Shown here: positions 25,526 through 35,487 of the stretch, piece by piece | Numbering within the stretch: the stretch's first letter is position 1 | Layout: each line of letters opens with the position of its first letter | NCBI GenBank assembly: GCA_026391675.1 | Contig: JAPLDQ010000029.1 | Span: 1 to 57,469, forward strand | Length of the DNA stretch: 57,469 nt | Reading direction: 5' to 3' | Source: Bacteroidota bacterium | Lineage (GTDB): Bacteria > Bacteroidota > Bacteroidia > Bacteroidales > JACABE01 | Notes under the pieces: generated by a model | The model's input: the letters and a program-made list of their open reading frames with translations, nothing else | Database searches by the model: none | What the model was told of the DNA's origin: nothing | Program-made: the position numbers and the translations under genes

Positions 25526-27292
25526 TTATAAAAAAATCCTGTCGATTTTTTCTTTATATTTTTCGTAAATATAATTTCTTTTTAATTTTAGTGTAGGAGT
25601 TAATTCACCGGTTAAAGGAGTCCATTCAAAATGAATGATTTCAAATTTTTTAATTTTCTCGGTTTCTCCAAAAAAAGTATTGTATTTATCCACTTCTTTT
25701 TGAAAACGATTGATAATAGTAATGTTATCAATCATTTCGATATGATTTGAAAAGCTGAGTCCTTTAACATTACAATATGAAGTAAGATAATAAAAATCAG
25801 GAATGATTAAGGCTGCAACAAATTTTTGATTTTCGCCCAATACAATAATATTATCAATAAAAGAAGATTCTTTAAATTTCTCTTCAATTAATTCAGGATT
25901 AACATATTTCCCTGTTGAAGTTTTAAACATTGTCTTTTTTCTGCCGGTCAGTCTGAGATGTCCTTTGCTTTCTAATATACCTGTGTCACCGGTATGAAAC
26001 CATCCTTCTTCATCGATGACTTCCTTAGTTAAATCGGGTGTTTTAAAATAACCTAACATTACATTAGGTCCTTTACATAATATCTCGTTGTCTTCAGCTA
26101 TTTTTACTTCCATACAGGGAAGCGGTAAACCTACGGTGCCGAGTTTCCTCCCATTTTCAAGAAATGAATTTACTGCAATAACCGGAGATGTTTCTGTTAA
26201 TCCATATCCTTCAAGAATCGGAATGCCGGCCGCAGTATAAATATTTGCCAGCCGTTTATGTAAAGTTGCACCACCTGATACAATTACCTTAATATTGCCA
26301 CCTAAGGCTTCGCGCCATTTTTTAAAAACTAATTTTCCTGCAAGATACAACTGAAGTTTGTAAATCCAATTACCTGAATTTTCTAAATCATAGTTTTCAC
26401 CAATATTAACTGCCCAAAAGAATATCTGTCTTTTAATATAATTTTGTTCTCTTCCTTTGCTTATTATTTTATCATATATTTTTTCCAGCATTCTTGGGAC
26501 TGTTGTAAAAATACCTGGTTGTATTTCTTTAATGTTTTCGGCTATTGTATGCATATTTTCAGCATAATAGACCGCTATCCCAAGATAAAAATACATGTAA
26601 TTCAATATTCTTTCATAAGCATGGCATAAAGGTAAAAAACTGATTGCCCTGTCGCCATGTTTAACGGGTGAAATATGAGAAACAGAAATAAAATTGCTTA
26701 TTATATTGGCATGCGAAAGCATTACTCCTTTCTGATAGCCTGTAGTACCGGATGTGTAAATAATTGTAGCAATATCATTTCCTGTGATTCCTGAACTCAA
26801 TGCTTCAAGCCGGGCAAAATCTTTGTTCTCTTTTCCTAAATTTATTAATTCTTCAATGTTTTGATAATTGGATTCATCGGCAAATGTAAAAATATGCTTT
26901 AAACTGGGTATTTGAGGAAGAATATGTTCTATTTTACTGATTAATTCTTCTCCTTCGCAAAATACAACAGAGATTTCGGCATGATTGAAAATATATTCAT
27001 AATCAGATTCACTGATAGTTGGAAATATCGGAACAGGTATAACTCCAATCTGGAGTAAAGCCAGATCAACAAAATTCCATTCAGGACGGTTGCTGCTGAT
27101 AATTGCAACTTTATCACCCTTTTTTATACCTAATGCCAGTAGACCGAAGCTGATATTATTTGCCGAATCGATAAAATCTGATATCGAATATTTGACCCAG
27201 CTTCCATTAACCTTATTGGCTAAAACTTCAATATTATTATTGAAATTAGCCCTGTAATGGGGAAGGAGGTCGAATATTCTTTTAATTTCCAT
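25526..27292 (-). CDS. Long-chain fatty acid-CoA ligase (AMP-forming)
   Basis: The 588-residue protein is an ANL-superfamily ligase that activates a fatty acid with ATP and CoA at the inner membrane. The ATP-loop IIYTSGTTGYQKGV (about 178-191), GYGLTETSPV, and HTGDTG with LTGRKK later are all present. The length is typical of FadD15-like bacterial enzymes. Chain-length choice is not readable. It has its own promoter at 27321 and is separated from the thioredoxin-like lipoprotein by 207 bases in which I see no gene. Start ATG 27292. Confidence 0.93.
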   Translation of the reverse strand: MEIKRIFDLLPHYRANFNNNIEVLANKVNGSWVKYSISDFIDSANNISFGLLALGIKKGDKVAIISSNRPEWNFVDLALLQIGVIPVPIFPTISESDYEYIFNHAEISVVFCEGEELISKIEHILPQIPSLKHIFTFADESNYQNIEELINLGKENKDFARLEALSSGITGNDIATIIYTSGTTGYQKGVMLSHANIISNFISVSHISPVKHGDRAISFLPLCHAYERILNYMYFYLGIAVYYAENMHTIAENIKEIQPGIFTTVPRMLEKIYDKIISKGREQNYIKRQIFFWAVNIGENYDLENSGNWIYKLQLYLAGKLVFKKWREALGGNIKVIVSGGATLHKRLANIYTAAGIPILEGYGLTETSPVIAVNSFLENGRKLGTVGLPLPCMEVKIAEDNEILCKGPNVMLGYFKTPDLTKEVIDEEGWFHTGDTGILESKGHLRLTGRKKTMFKTSTGKYVNPELIEEKFKESSFIDNIIVLGENQKFVAALIIPDFYYLTSYCNVKGLSFSNHIEMIDNITIINRFQKEVDKYNTFFGETEKIKKFEIIHFEWTPLTGELTPTLKLKRNYIYEKYKEKIDRIFL

Positions 27293-27320
27293 AAATGTTT
27301 TTATATCATATTTTGTACCA

Positions 27321-27328
27321 CAAAATTA
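27321..27328 (-). promoter_or_regulatory. -7 box (TAATTTTG) of the acyl-CoA ligase gene
   Basis: Minus-strand TAATTTTG matches TAnnTTTG, 29 bases before the start codon. No clear -33 element was seen. Confidence 0.6.
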
Positions 27329-27364
27329 CCACATTTTTAAATTCTAAATTTAATAAAAAACAAA

Positions 27365-27397
27365 AAAGAGGTTAATATGTTGAATATTAACCTCTTT
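27365..27397 (-). terminator. Terminator of the cold-shock gene
   Basis: A 14-bp inverted repeat (AAAGAGGTTAATAT and ATATTAACCTCTTT) with a 5-base loop lies about 20 bases past the stop codon at 27418. On the minus strand T residues follow. Confidence 0.8.
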
Positions 27398-27417
27398 CGC
27401 GTTGATAAAAAAATATG

Positions 27418-27606
27418 TTATTTCTTTACGTTGATAGCTTTTTTACCTCTGTTATCTTCAGTAATATCAAAAGAAACCTGATCATTATCTCTGATTTTAT
27501 CTAAAACCCCAGAAACGTGAACAAAAATTTCTTGTTTTGATTCGTCATCAAGAATAAATCCAAAACCTTTTTTTTCGTTGAAAAATTTAACTGTGCCAGT
27601 TGACAT
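27418..27606 (-). CDS. Cold-shock domain protein
   Basis: The 62-residue protein is one cold-shock domain, a small RNA/DNA-binding beta-barrel thought to melt RNA structure. It starts STGTVKFFNEKKGFGFI (RNP1 KGFGF), then IFVHVSG (RNP2-like). Length is slightly below the usual 64-70 residues. A promoter box lies just upstream and a terminator just after, so it is a one-gene unit. No long 5' leader is seen, so the long cold-sensing leader of E. coli cspA is not indicated here. Confidence 0.93.
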   Translation of the reverse strand: MSTGTVKFFNEKKGFGFILDDESKQEIFVHVSGVLDKIRDNDQVSFDITEDNRGKKAINVKK

Positions 27607-27635
27607 AATATAAAAAATTAATAATTAATATGATG

Positions 27636-27643
27636 CAAAGATA
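27636..27643 (-). promoter_or_regulatory. -7 box (TATCTTTG) of the cold-shock gene
   Basis: Minus-strand TATCTTTG is a perfect TAnnTTTG box, 30 bases before the ATG at 27606. The same TATCTTTG is used before the tRNAs, the endonuclease gene and the histidine kinase gene. Confidence 0.7.
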
Positions 27644-27747
27644 AATATATTTTTAAATAAAATATTATTTTTATTAAAAAATTACAATTTTATTTTTATT
27701 TTATACTTTTTTTTGTATTTTAGCCCCATACTAAATATTTAGAAACT

Positions 27748-27948
27748 ATGTTTTGGAAAATTACTATAGCAGAAGTTGTAATTACAAATGATATAATATT
27801 GTATATTACTATTTTTTTTGTTTTAATAGCTATATTCGGAGCTTTTAAACTCCTACAATTGATTAAAAAAATAAGAAAACAAAAAGATGATTTGCATAAA
27901 TTGGTGAAAGATTATGAAAACTTTTTAAAAGAAAAGGAAAAAAAATAA
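27748..27948 (+). CDS. Small single-pass membrane protein
   Basis: The 66-residue protein has one strong membrane helix (IILYITIFFVLIAIFGAF, about 16-33) followed by a Lys-rich coiled-coil-like tail. It might anchor or regulate a partner, but this is not readable. No known family is recognised. The reading frame is clear, begins with ATG, and is not a shadow of another gene. The next gene, the endonuclease, starts 283 bases later with its own promoter. Confidence 0.55.
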   Translation: MFWKITIAEVVITNDIILYITIFFVLIAIFGAFKLLQLIKKIRKQKDDLHKLVKDYENFLKEKEKK

Positions 27949-28189
27949 GATTTTGCTGCTAATTTAAACTACTGTGAAAAATAAAAATATTTTAATATTG
28001 TAAAATTACTGATTTTGCGTTTATTAATAATTTATTTTAATCGCTATTATTCCAAATCCAAGATTTTAACTTAACTAAACTTTTACTTCAGATTAACTAA
28101 ACAATGCTTATTACATCATAGTAAGCTACTACCTAATAGCAATATAGACTTCCTAAAAGTTAAACTTTTCTCATAAAGATAAGATTTAG

Positions 28190-28197
28190 TATCTTTG
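28190..28197 (+). promoter_or_regulatory. -7 box (TATCTTTG) of the secreted endonuclease gene
   Basis: TATCTTTG is a perfect TAnnTTTG box, 35 bases before ATG 28232. The rest of the gap 27949-28189 shows nothing I can name. Confidence 0.65.
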
Positions 28198-28231
28198 CAG
28201 GCTTTTTTTTAGCTTTTATAATTAATTTTTT

Positions 28232-31200
28232 ATGATTAAAAAGACTTTATTCTTTTTTAGTATATGTTGTTTTGTACTGGGTAGTATTTTTGCTCAGATA
28301 CCTTCAGGATATTACAATAATGCATCAGGATTATCAGGTACTGTATTAAGAGATACACTCAGAAATATAATTACGAGAGGACATGTAAAGCTCACATACA
28401 CTCCCGGTGTTTGGAATGCTTATTATACCACAGATGTAAAGCCTGCTCCCAGTAATACAATTATATGGGATATGTATTCTGACATCCCCGGAGGCAGTAA
28501 TTATACTTTTACAGTAGGAACCAACCAATGCGGAAATGCAACGGGAGAAGGCGATTGTTATTCCCGAGAACATTGTCTGCCAAAATCCTGGTGGGGTGGT
28601 ACCGGGATTACCGGATCAAGTGACACTCAGTATACTGATTTGCATCATCTTTTTCCTTCCGACCAATATGTTAATGGACGAAAAAGCAATTATCCGGTTG
28701 CAAAAGTTGGAACAGCCACTTATACTTCCAGCAATGGAAGCAAACTGGGGAATTGTAATTATACCGGAGGTTATACCGGAATTGTGTTTGAACCTATAGA
28801 TGCCTATAAAGGCGATTTTGCACGTGCTTATTTTTATCTGGCTTGCCGTTATCACATCAGTTCTTGGCGAACCGGTACACCCGGTACTGATGCACAATAT
28901 GTTATCAGTACAACAGGTGATACTTATCAGCAATGGTATATCAATATGCTATTGGAATGGAATGCCAATGATCCGGTGAGTCAGAAAGAAATTGACAGAA
29001 ATAATGCTATTTATAATACAACTCAGCATAACAGGAATCCATTTATTGACCATCCTGAATATGTTAACTATATCTGGGGAGCACAAACACCTACAATAAA
29101 GCCACAGCCAGATAATCATGTCAGCAATATGCAGGTTGTTGCCGGCAATCCTGATTACAGTTCAATTACCGTAAACTGGACGGATGCCACAGGAACAGTT
29201 ATTCCTGATGGCTATGTGGTTAAAATCAGTGCTATAGGTTTTGCTGATATTGCTGCTCCTGTTGATGGTATTCCTGAAACCAATTCCACCTATGTTAAAA
29301 TTGTAAATCCCAGTACGGGAACTGTAAATTTTACCGGATTGAGCGAAAGCACTACCTATTATGTTAAAATTTACCCCTTTACCAATACACTGACCAATAC
29401 CAATTATAAAACAGATGGCGTTGTTCCTCAGCTATCCATTACCACAGCTGCTTATTCATTTACTGAAGGATTTGAAACGGGACTTCCAACAGCTTATAAC
29501 CCTTCAGGGATACAATATCCCTATACACTTTTTTCCGGTGATTGGTCAACTTTAAATGTGATGCGGAATTCTACAAACGAACATGGCGGACTTTATTGCT
29601 TACAATTGAAAAGTGATATTGGTTCCAATGCAACTACACCTGCTTTAACTACAGTAGGTTCTTTGAGTTTCTGGTGTAAAGCAGGGACAAGCGGAAGCAA
29701 TGGATTAAAAATTCAGAAATCAACTGATGGAGGAAGTACGTTTACCGATGTTCAAACCTTAACGATTACAGCGACTCTTACACAATATACACTAAATATA
29801 AATGAACCAGCGGCAGATGTCAGAATCAGGTTTCTGAATATGGCAGTTCAAACGCTTTATATTGATGATGTTTTGATAACGAATTTTGTTTCTCAGCTGA
29901 ATGTAGGTTCAATTACAGCTTTTGGCACACAAATGATAAATACTGTTTCTGCAGAAAAAAGCTATACGGTTTCGGCAAACAATCTGGCAAACAACAATCT
30001 TGTTATTACACCTCCTGCAGGATTTGAGATTTCATTAACATCGGGCAGCGGTTTTGTTGCCAGCCCAACTACCATAACTTTAACCCCGGTAGCAGGTACC
30101 ATAGCCGCAACCACAATTTATGTGAGGTTTAAACCCACATCAGTACAAGTATACAGTGGCATTATTTCCCATGTTTGTGCCTCAGCCACAACACAAAATG
30201 TAGCTGTAAGCGGAACTGCAACTTCATCCACTGTGGCCACAGTGGCTACCAATGTCAGCTCAACAGGATTTACTGCCAACTGGAATGCAGTAACCGGTGC
30301 TGAATCTTATTATATTGATGTTTATACGAATGGTAATGTTGTAAATGCAACAGATTTATTTATTTCTGAATATGTGGAAGGGTCATCAAGTAATAAATAT
30401 ATCGAAATTTATAATGGTACAGGAAGTAATGTTGATTTGTCAAATTACAAACTCCGACTTTACGCTAATGGTGCTGTTACTCCAAATAATGATGTTGTAT
30501 TATCTGGAACATTGAATAATGGCTCTGTTATTGTTTATAAAAACAGCAGTGCAGCTGCATATTCAGGAACTGCCACATCTAATCCTGCAGTTAATTTTAA
30601 TGGTGATGATGCCGTTGCATTATATAAAATATCGACGTCTTCTTACGTTGATATTTTTGGCAGAATAGGAGAGGATCCCGGAACTGCATGGATAAACAGC
30701 CCAAATACAACAGTTGATAAAACATTAGTTAGAAAATCAAGTGTTACAGGCGGTGTAACTGCTAATCCATCATCAGGATTCCCTACTTTAGCAACAGAAT
30801 GGGATCAATATAATATTGATGACGTTACTCATTTAGGATCACATACATTTAATGGAAGCCCAGCTCAAACATTTGTAGCTCAAAATACAAACGTTAATGG
30901 TACATCCTTTGCTGTTACAGGTCTTACTCCAAATACAACCTATTTTTACAGGGTCCGTGCCAGCGGGAATTCCTATACCGGTGATAATTCCAATATAATT
31001 GCAACTACCATAGCTTCTGGTACACATAACTGGAATGAACTGAGCGGTGTAGTAAGTACAGCTGATGTTAGCGTTTTAAATGGCAGTACTTTAACCCTCA
31101 ATACAGCAGCAAGTTGCGAGAACCTGAACATTATAAGCGGCGGCAAGTTGAATATCAACAATGGAAGTGCATTAACTGTGAGTGGTATACTTACAGTTGA

Positions 31201-32464
31201 AGATGGCGGAACATTGATAGATAATAATACAGCAGCATCTGCAATAACAGCAACCGTTAAACGCAATATAACAGCTGCAACCTGGAGTAATGGACTGGAT
31301 GGCTGGCATCTGATAGCTTCACCAAATACCAGTCAGGCTATTGCAGGAAACTGGGCCAGCGGCAATTATGATTTTTACGGATACGATGAAGAATCGAATA
31401 CCTGGATCAATCAAAAAGACGGAGCAAATAATATGTTCAGCTTTACCAAAGGGAGAGGTTATCTGGTTGCATATGAAACCGCTGTTAATAAAGAATTCAA
31501 CGGTACATTAAATAATACTGATGTAACAGTTTCTTTAACCAAAACTTCAGGACAGGGTGAAGGATGGAATCTGCTGGGGAATCCCTTTCCTTCCAATTTA
31601 GTATGGAACGACGCAAACTGGACTCTTGGCAATGTCGAAGGGTTGGCGAAAATCTGGAACGAGGGTTCACAATCTTATTCTGATATATCTGCCAATGGAA
31701 TTATACCTGCAAATCAGGGTTTCTTTGTAAGAACAACAGTATCAAATGTTAGTCTGACTATTCCTTCAGCTGCCCGCACACATACTGCTCAGGCCTTCAG
31801 TAAAAGTTCACAAGTACCTTTGTTATCGCTGACAGTAAGTAATGCTGTAAATACATGCAGGGATATTGCCAGTATTGTAATCAATGAACAGGCAACAACT
31901 GAATACGACCTTAAATTTGATGGTACAAAACTATATGGAAGTTCAATAGCGCCTAAGTTATACTCCATTCTCAGCGATGGACATGAACTATCAACAAATG
32001 CCATACCATTACCAACAAATACCACATTCATAAATCTTGGGTTTAAAGCCGGTGTTAACGGGAATTACACTATTACTGCTGATGGAATACAAACATTTAC
32101 AACCTGTGGAGCAGTTATTTTAGAAGACAGAAAAAGCAATCTTACCCAAAATTTGCATGAAAACCCGGTATATAATTTTACTGCAGCTACTTCAGATAAT
32201 CCAGACCGGTTTATCCTTCATTTTGCTACTTCTCTGCCCAATAAAAATATCAATATTTATGCTTATGAAAACAGTATTTATATCAATGGCTCAGAAAATA
32301 TAATGCAAATTGCTGTATATAATTTATTGGGTCAGCAGATTAAGACAATTAGTAATGTAAATGGCATGCAGAGTATTGGTATGAAAGGGAATGCTTCAGC
32401 TTATTATATTGTAAAAGTAATAACAGATCATAATGTTTATACTGAAAAAGTATGGTTAAAATAA
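28232..32464 (+). CDS. Secreted endonuclease I/lamin-tail protein with T9SS tail
   Basis: The 1410-residue protein has a signal peptide (1-22). Residues about 25-290 are an endonuclease I family nuclease: EHCLPKSWWGG, then TDLHHLFPSDQYVNGRKSNYPVA. Then come an FN3 domain (about 294-406), a beta-rich stretch, and a domain near 556-667. A second FN3 domain seems interrupted (halves near 672-698 and 872-925) by a lamin-tail domain (about 705-866, LFISEYVEGSSSNKYIEIYN). A beta-rich region and a C-terminal T9SS tail end the chain (NINIYAYENSIYING ... YYIVKVITDHNVYTEKVWLK). It is probably exported to the surface or outside to cut DNA. The family call for the nuclease is good; the rest is structural. 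Confidence 0.85.
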   Translation: MIKKTLFFFSICCFVLGSIFAQIPSGYYNNASGLSGTVLRDTLRNIITRGHVKLTYTPGVWNAYYTTDVKPAPSNTIIWDMYSDIPGGSNYTFTVGTNQCGNATGEGDCYSREHCLPKSWWGGTGITGSSDTQYTDLHHLFPSDQYVNGRKSNYPVAKVGTATYTSSNGSKLGNCNYTGGYTGIVFEPIDAYKGDFARAYFYLACRYHISSWRTGTPGTDAQYVISTTGDTYQQWYINMLLEWNANDPVSQKEIDRNNAIYNTTQHNRNPFIDHPEYVNYIWGAQTPTIKPQPDNHVSNMQVVAGNPDYSSITVNWTDATGTVIPDGYVVKISAIGFADIAAPVDGIPETNSTYVKIVNPSTGTVNFTGLSESTTYYVKIYPFTNTLTNTNYKTDGVVPQLSITTAAYSFTEGFETGLPTAYNPSGIQYPYTLFSGDWSTLNVMRNSTNEHGGLYCLQLKSDIGSNATTPALTTVGSLSFWCKAGTSGSNGLKIQKSTDGGSTFTDVQTLTITATLTQYTLNINEPAADVRIRFLNMAVQTLYIDDVLITNFVSQLNVGSITAFGTQMINTVSAEKSYTVSANNLANNNLVITPPAGFEISLTSGSGFVASPTTITLTPVAGTIAATTIYVRFKPTSVQVYSGIISHVCASATTQNVAVSGTATSSTVATVATNVSSTGFTANWNAVTGAESYYIDVYTNGNVVNATDLFISEYVEGSSSNKYIEIYNGTGSNVDLSNYKLRLYANGAVTPNNDVVLSGTLNNGSVIVYKNSSAAAYSGTATSNPAVNFNGDDAVALYKISTSSYVDIFGRIGEDPGTAWINSPNTTVDKTLVRKSSVTGGVTANPSSGFPTLATEWDQYNIDDVTHLGSHTFNGSPAQTFVAQNTNVNGTSFAVTGLTPNTTYFYRVRASGNSYTGDNSNIIATTIASGTHNWNELSGVVSTADVSVLNGSTLTLNTAASCENLNIISGGKLNINNGSALTVSGILTVEDGGTLIDNNTAASAITATVKRNITAATWSNGLDGWHLIASPNTSQAIAGNWASGNYDFYGYDEESNTWINQKDGANNMFSFTKGRGYLVAYETAVNKEFNGTLNNTDVTVSLTKTSGQGEGWNLLGNPFPSNLVWNDANWTLGNVEGLAKIWNEGSQSYSDISANGIIPANQGFFVRTTVSNVSLTIPSAARTHTAQAFSKSSQVPLLSLTVSNAVNTCRDIASIVINEQATTEYDLKFDGTKLYGSSIAPKLYSILSDGHELSTNAIPLPTNTTFINLGFKAGVNGNYTITADGIQTFTTCGAVILEDRKSNLTQNLHENPVYNFTAATSDNPDRFILHFATSLPNKNINIYAYENSIYINGSENIMQIAVYNLLGQQIKTISNVNGMQSIGMKGNASAYYIVKVITDHNVYTEKVWLK

Positions 32465-32618
32465 TCTGCAATTTTAGTGTAAATTTGGTTAAAGTTATCA
32501 GTAAAACTGATCAACACAGAGAAAGTTTTATCTATTAATCCGTCCAACTTTTGGGGTGCAGATCAATTCAAATAGCCTCTTTTTTTTGAATAAATATTTT
32601 AAAGGTATAAAAATCCAC

Positions 32619-32626
32619 TATCTTTG
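32619..32626 (+). promoter_or_regulatory. -7 box (TATCTTTG) of the histidine kinase gene
   Basis: TATCTTTG, 22 bases before ATG 32648. It would drive the kinase and the response regulator. Confidence 0.65.
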
Positions 32627-32647
32627 TTTTATTAAAATGCAATATTT

Positions 32648-34705
32648 ATGAAACCTCCAAATCATTGTTTGTTTATTAAAAATCCTGCATTAATATTTCA
32701 AATTTTTATTGTTTTTTTTCTAAGTATGATTAGTTTGCAAGCTCAGACTGATATTGAAAAATTAAAGAAAATATTTCCAACAGCGTCTTTAACTGAAAAA
32801 GCCAAGCTATTATATGAAATATCAGATTATTATACTAAACAAAATAATTCAGATTCTGTGATTAAATATGCAGAAACCGGATTAAGTTTTGTTAATAAAA
32901 ATGATAATGCTTTTCAATATAAATTCTATACAATTTTAAGTAAAGCTTTTGAAAATCAGGCAAATTCACCAAAAGTAATTTATTATCTTAACCTGATGGT
33001 AAAATTTGCTGAAGAAAAGAAAGACTTAAAAAGTTTATCGGAGTTATATACAAAACTTGGTGCTAAATATGGTAGAAATTATATCTATGATAAGGCAATC
33101 TATAATTTCCATCAGTCACTGGAAGTAAATAAAATTATTAATGACAGCATAGGAATTTCCAATTCTTATAAAAATATTGGTCTGCTTTATCTTTTTTCAA
33201 ATGATTCAGTAAAAGCGCTTAAAAATTTACAAACAAGCTTAGATATTTCATTGAAAATTAAAGATAAAAAAAGTACTGCATATACTTTGAAGGGATTTGG
33301 GAATTTTTATCTGCAAATGAACAATTTTGAAAAAGCACTGAAATATCAGTTATGGGCATTAAAATTGTTTGAAGAAATAAATGAACAGAAAGAGATATCT
33401 TTCACGTTATCAGATATTGGCGATACTTACAACAGTTTAAAAAAACATTCAACTGCACTTAAGTATATCCAGAAATCATTAAATATTAAATTACCAATCT
33501 ATGATAAGTATTATCGTGCTTATTTACTGATTAATATAGGAAACACATTTATTCATCTTCAGCAGTTTGACAGTGCTTATAATTATATTAAACAAGCTGA
33601 ACTAATAACTAAAAATGGCTATGATATAGGTATAAGCAGTATGGTTTTTGAAGCTTTATCTGAATATTATTCTTTGACAGGCGATTATAAAAATGCTTTT
33701 AAGTATCAAAAGCTTTATAAAATTGCCAATGATTCGATTTTTTATAATCAGAATAACGAAAAAATTAATCAGTTAAAGGTAAAATATGAAATTGATGAAT
33801 TTGAGAAACAAAATCAGCTGCTTAAGCAAAGCAATGTTATACAACAACTTGCTATTGAAAAGCAAACCTATTTAAGAAATACCTTTATTGCTGTTTCCAT
33901 TTTAATTACCATTTTAGTAATTGTAATTTTATACCGTTTTTTATTAAAGAAAAAGGCTAATAAAGTGCTGTCGGAAAAAAATCAACAGATCAGTGATCAG
34001 AAAAATCAATTGGAAGAAGCATATGCAACTAAGGATAAGCTTTTTGCAATAATTACCCATGACCTTAAAAATCCATTTGGTACCATTATTTCTCTGGCAG
34101 GTTTTCTGGAAGAAAGTTATGCTGAAATTGATGACAATCATAAAATGCATGCCATTAAAACATTAAGAAAATCAGCCGATTCAGCTTATAATCTGCTTGA
34201 AAATCTTACCAAATGGTTATTGTCGCAAAATAAGAATATTCCGGTCAATAAATCACGTTTTGATATATGTATTGCAATCAATACCATCATATCCCTTTAT
34301 AAAATTGAAACTGATAATAAAAATATTGAAATTATTACAGATTTTCCTTCAAAAGTATTTGTTTTTGCTGATGAACAAATGATAAAGACAATAATCAGAA
34401 ATCTCTTGTCCAATGCACTTAAATTTACACCCGATTTTGGTAAAATAAGAATTCAGCTTAAAGAGTTTGATTATGAAATTCATGTAATTATTGCTGATAG
34501 CGGTATTGGAATAAAAAATGAAGATAAAGAGAAAATTTTTAAAGTTGGAAGTAATTTTACAACAACAGGAACGGCCAAGGAGAAAGGAAGCGGATTGGGA
34601 CTGATACTGGCAAAAGAATTTGCTGACCGTAACAACAGTAAGATCTGGTTTGAGAGTGAGGAAGGGAAGGGGAGTGTTTTTTATTTTTCAGTATCAAAAA
34701 ATTAA
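32648..34705 (+). CDS. TPR-containing sensor histidine kinase
   Basis: The 685-residue protein has a hydrophobic N-terminus ending in LQAQ like a signal peptide. About seven TPR repeats (60-400, for example YKNIGLLYLFSNDSVKALKNL) make the putative sensing part outside the membrane. A membrane helix (about 418-438, TFIAVSILITILVIVILYRF) and a coiled-coil follow. The kinase core has H471 in ITHDLKNPFG, then the ATPase domain with NLLSNALKF, DSGIGI and GSGLGLILAKEF. The ligand is unknown. The response regulator starts 5 bases later, so they form a pair. Its neighbours are all secreted proteins, suggesting control of that set. Confidence 0.9.
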   Translation: MKPPNHCLFIKNPALIFQIFIVFFLSMISLQAQTDIEKLKKIFPTASLTEKAKLLYEISDYYTKQNNSDSVIKYAETGLSFVNKNDNAFQYKFYTILSKAFENQANSPKVIYYLNLMVKFAEEKKDLKSLSELYTKLGAKYGRNYIYDKAIYNFHQSLEVNKIINDSIGISNSYKNIGLLYLFSNDSVKALKNLQTSLDISLKIKDKKSTAYTLKGFGNFYLQMNNFEKALKYQLWALKLFEEINEQKEISFTLSDIGDTYNSLKKHSTALKYIQKSLNIKLPIYDKYYRAYLLINIGNTFIHLQQFDSAYNYIKQAELITKNGYDIGISSMVFEALSEYYSLTGDYKNAFKYQKLYKIANDSIFYNQNNEKINQLKVKYEIDEFEKQNQLLKQSNVIQQLAIEKQTYLRNTFIAVSILITILVIVILYRFLLKKKANKVLSEKNQQISDQKNQLEEAYATKDKLFAIITHDLKNPFGTIISLAGFLEESYAEIDDNHKMHAIKTLRKSADSAYNLLENLTKWLLSQNKNIPVNKSRFDICIAINTIISLYKIETDNKNIEIITDFPSKVFVFADEQMIKTIIRNLLSNALKFTPDFGKIRIQLKEFDYEIHVIIADSGIGIKNEDKEKIFKVGSNFTTTGTAKEKGSGLGLILAKEFADRNNSKIWFESEEGKGSVFYFSVSKN

Positions 34706-34710
34706 CTGTC

Positions 34711-35370
34711 ATGGATACCATTAAAATAATTATAGTTGACGACCATCCAATAGTAAGGGATGGAATAAAGGTGCTGCTGATGAACGTCTCAAATATCGAA
34801 ATAATCGGAGAAGCAGCTGATGGTAATGAATTATTTGAGTTATTAAAAACCAAAGTTCCTGATATTTTAATAATGGATATCAGTATGCCTGATTTATCGG
34901 GTATTGAGATAACAGAAAAGTTGAAGAGCGAAAAATCTGAAATAAAGGTAATAATGCTAACAGCCGATAAAACAGATGAATCCGTATTTGATTCATTAAA
35001 AGCAGGTGCTTTGGGTTATCTTCCAAAAAATGCAAAAAGAGATGAAATTATCGATGCCATTAATAAAGTTTATGAAGGCGAAGAGTACATAGCTGAATCA
35101 ATTACGAGTACAGTGCTGAAAACATATATTTCGAATGCCAGAAATCTTAATTATCAGGATAGTAAGCGTAATATTGAATTGTCAAAAAGAGAAATTGAAA
35201 TTGTTGAACTATTCTCTGAAGGATTATCATACAAGGAAATAGCAAATCGTTTATATATATCTACCCGGACTGTAGAATCACATAAAAATAATATTCTGGA
35301 AAAACTTGAATTAAAAACCATAGTTGATCTTGTAAAATATGCCATTAAAAATAAAATTATCAAATTATAA
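34711..35370 (+). CDS. LuxR/NarL-type response regulator
   Basis: The 219-residue protein has a receiver domain (1-120) with acidic pair D10-D11, phosphoacceptor D56 (LIMDISMPD) and the Thr/Lys block (MLTADK, YLPKNAK). A LuxR-type DNA-binding helix-turn-helix (about 155-210, LSKREIEIVELFSEGLSYKEIANRL...STRTVESHK) follows. It should bind DNA after phosphorylation by the kinase encoded 5 bases upstream. Targets are unknown; the T9SS genes downstream are candidates. Start ATG 34711. Confidence 0.95.
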   Translation: MDTIKIIIVDDHPIVRDGIKVLLMNVSNIEIIGEAADGNELFELLKTKVPDILIMDISMPDLSGIEITEKLKSEKSEIKVIMLTADKTDESVFDSLKAGALGYLPKNAKRDEIIDAINKVYEGEEYIAESITSTVLKTYISNARNLNYQDSKRNIELSKREIEIVELFSEGLSYKEIANRLYISTRTVESHKNNILEKLELKTIVDLVKYAIKNKIIKL

Positions 35371-35461
35371 AGTTGTATTACAGGTTTGTAAATTGGAAGT
35401 AGGTAAAATTACCTATATAAAACAAGGGAATTTCCTTATACCTTTTAAAATCAATATGATT

Positions 35462-35469
35462 TAAATTTG
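35462..35469 (+). promoter_or_regulatory. -7 box (TAAATTTG) of the stand-alone receiver and secreted-protein run
   Basis: TAAATTTG is a TAnnTTTG match 19 bases before ATG 35488. It overlaps a TTG at 35467 that could be misread as a start codon. The genes after it (receiver, two beta-helix proteins, PNGase F-like) are spaced 47, 25 and 15 bases and show no other strong box between them. Confidence 0.55.
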
Positions 35470-35487
35470 CTGTATAATCTTTATATT

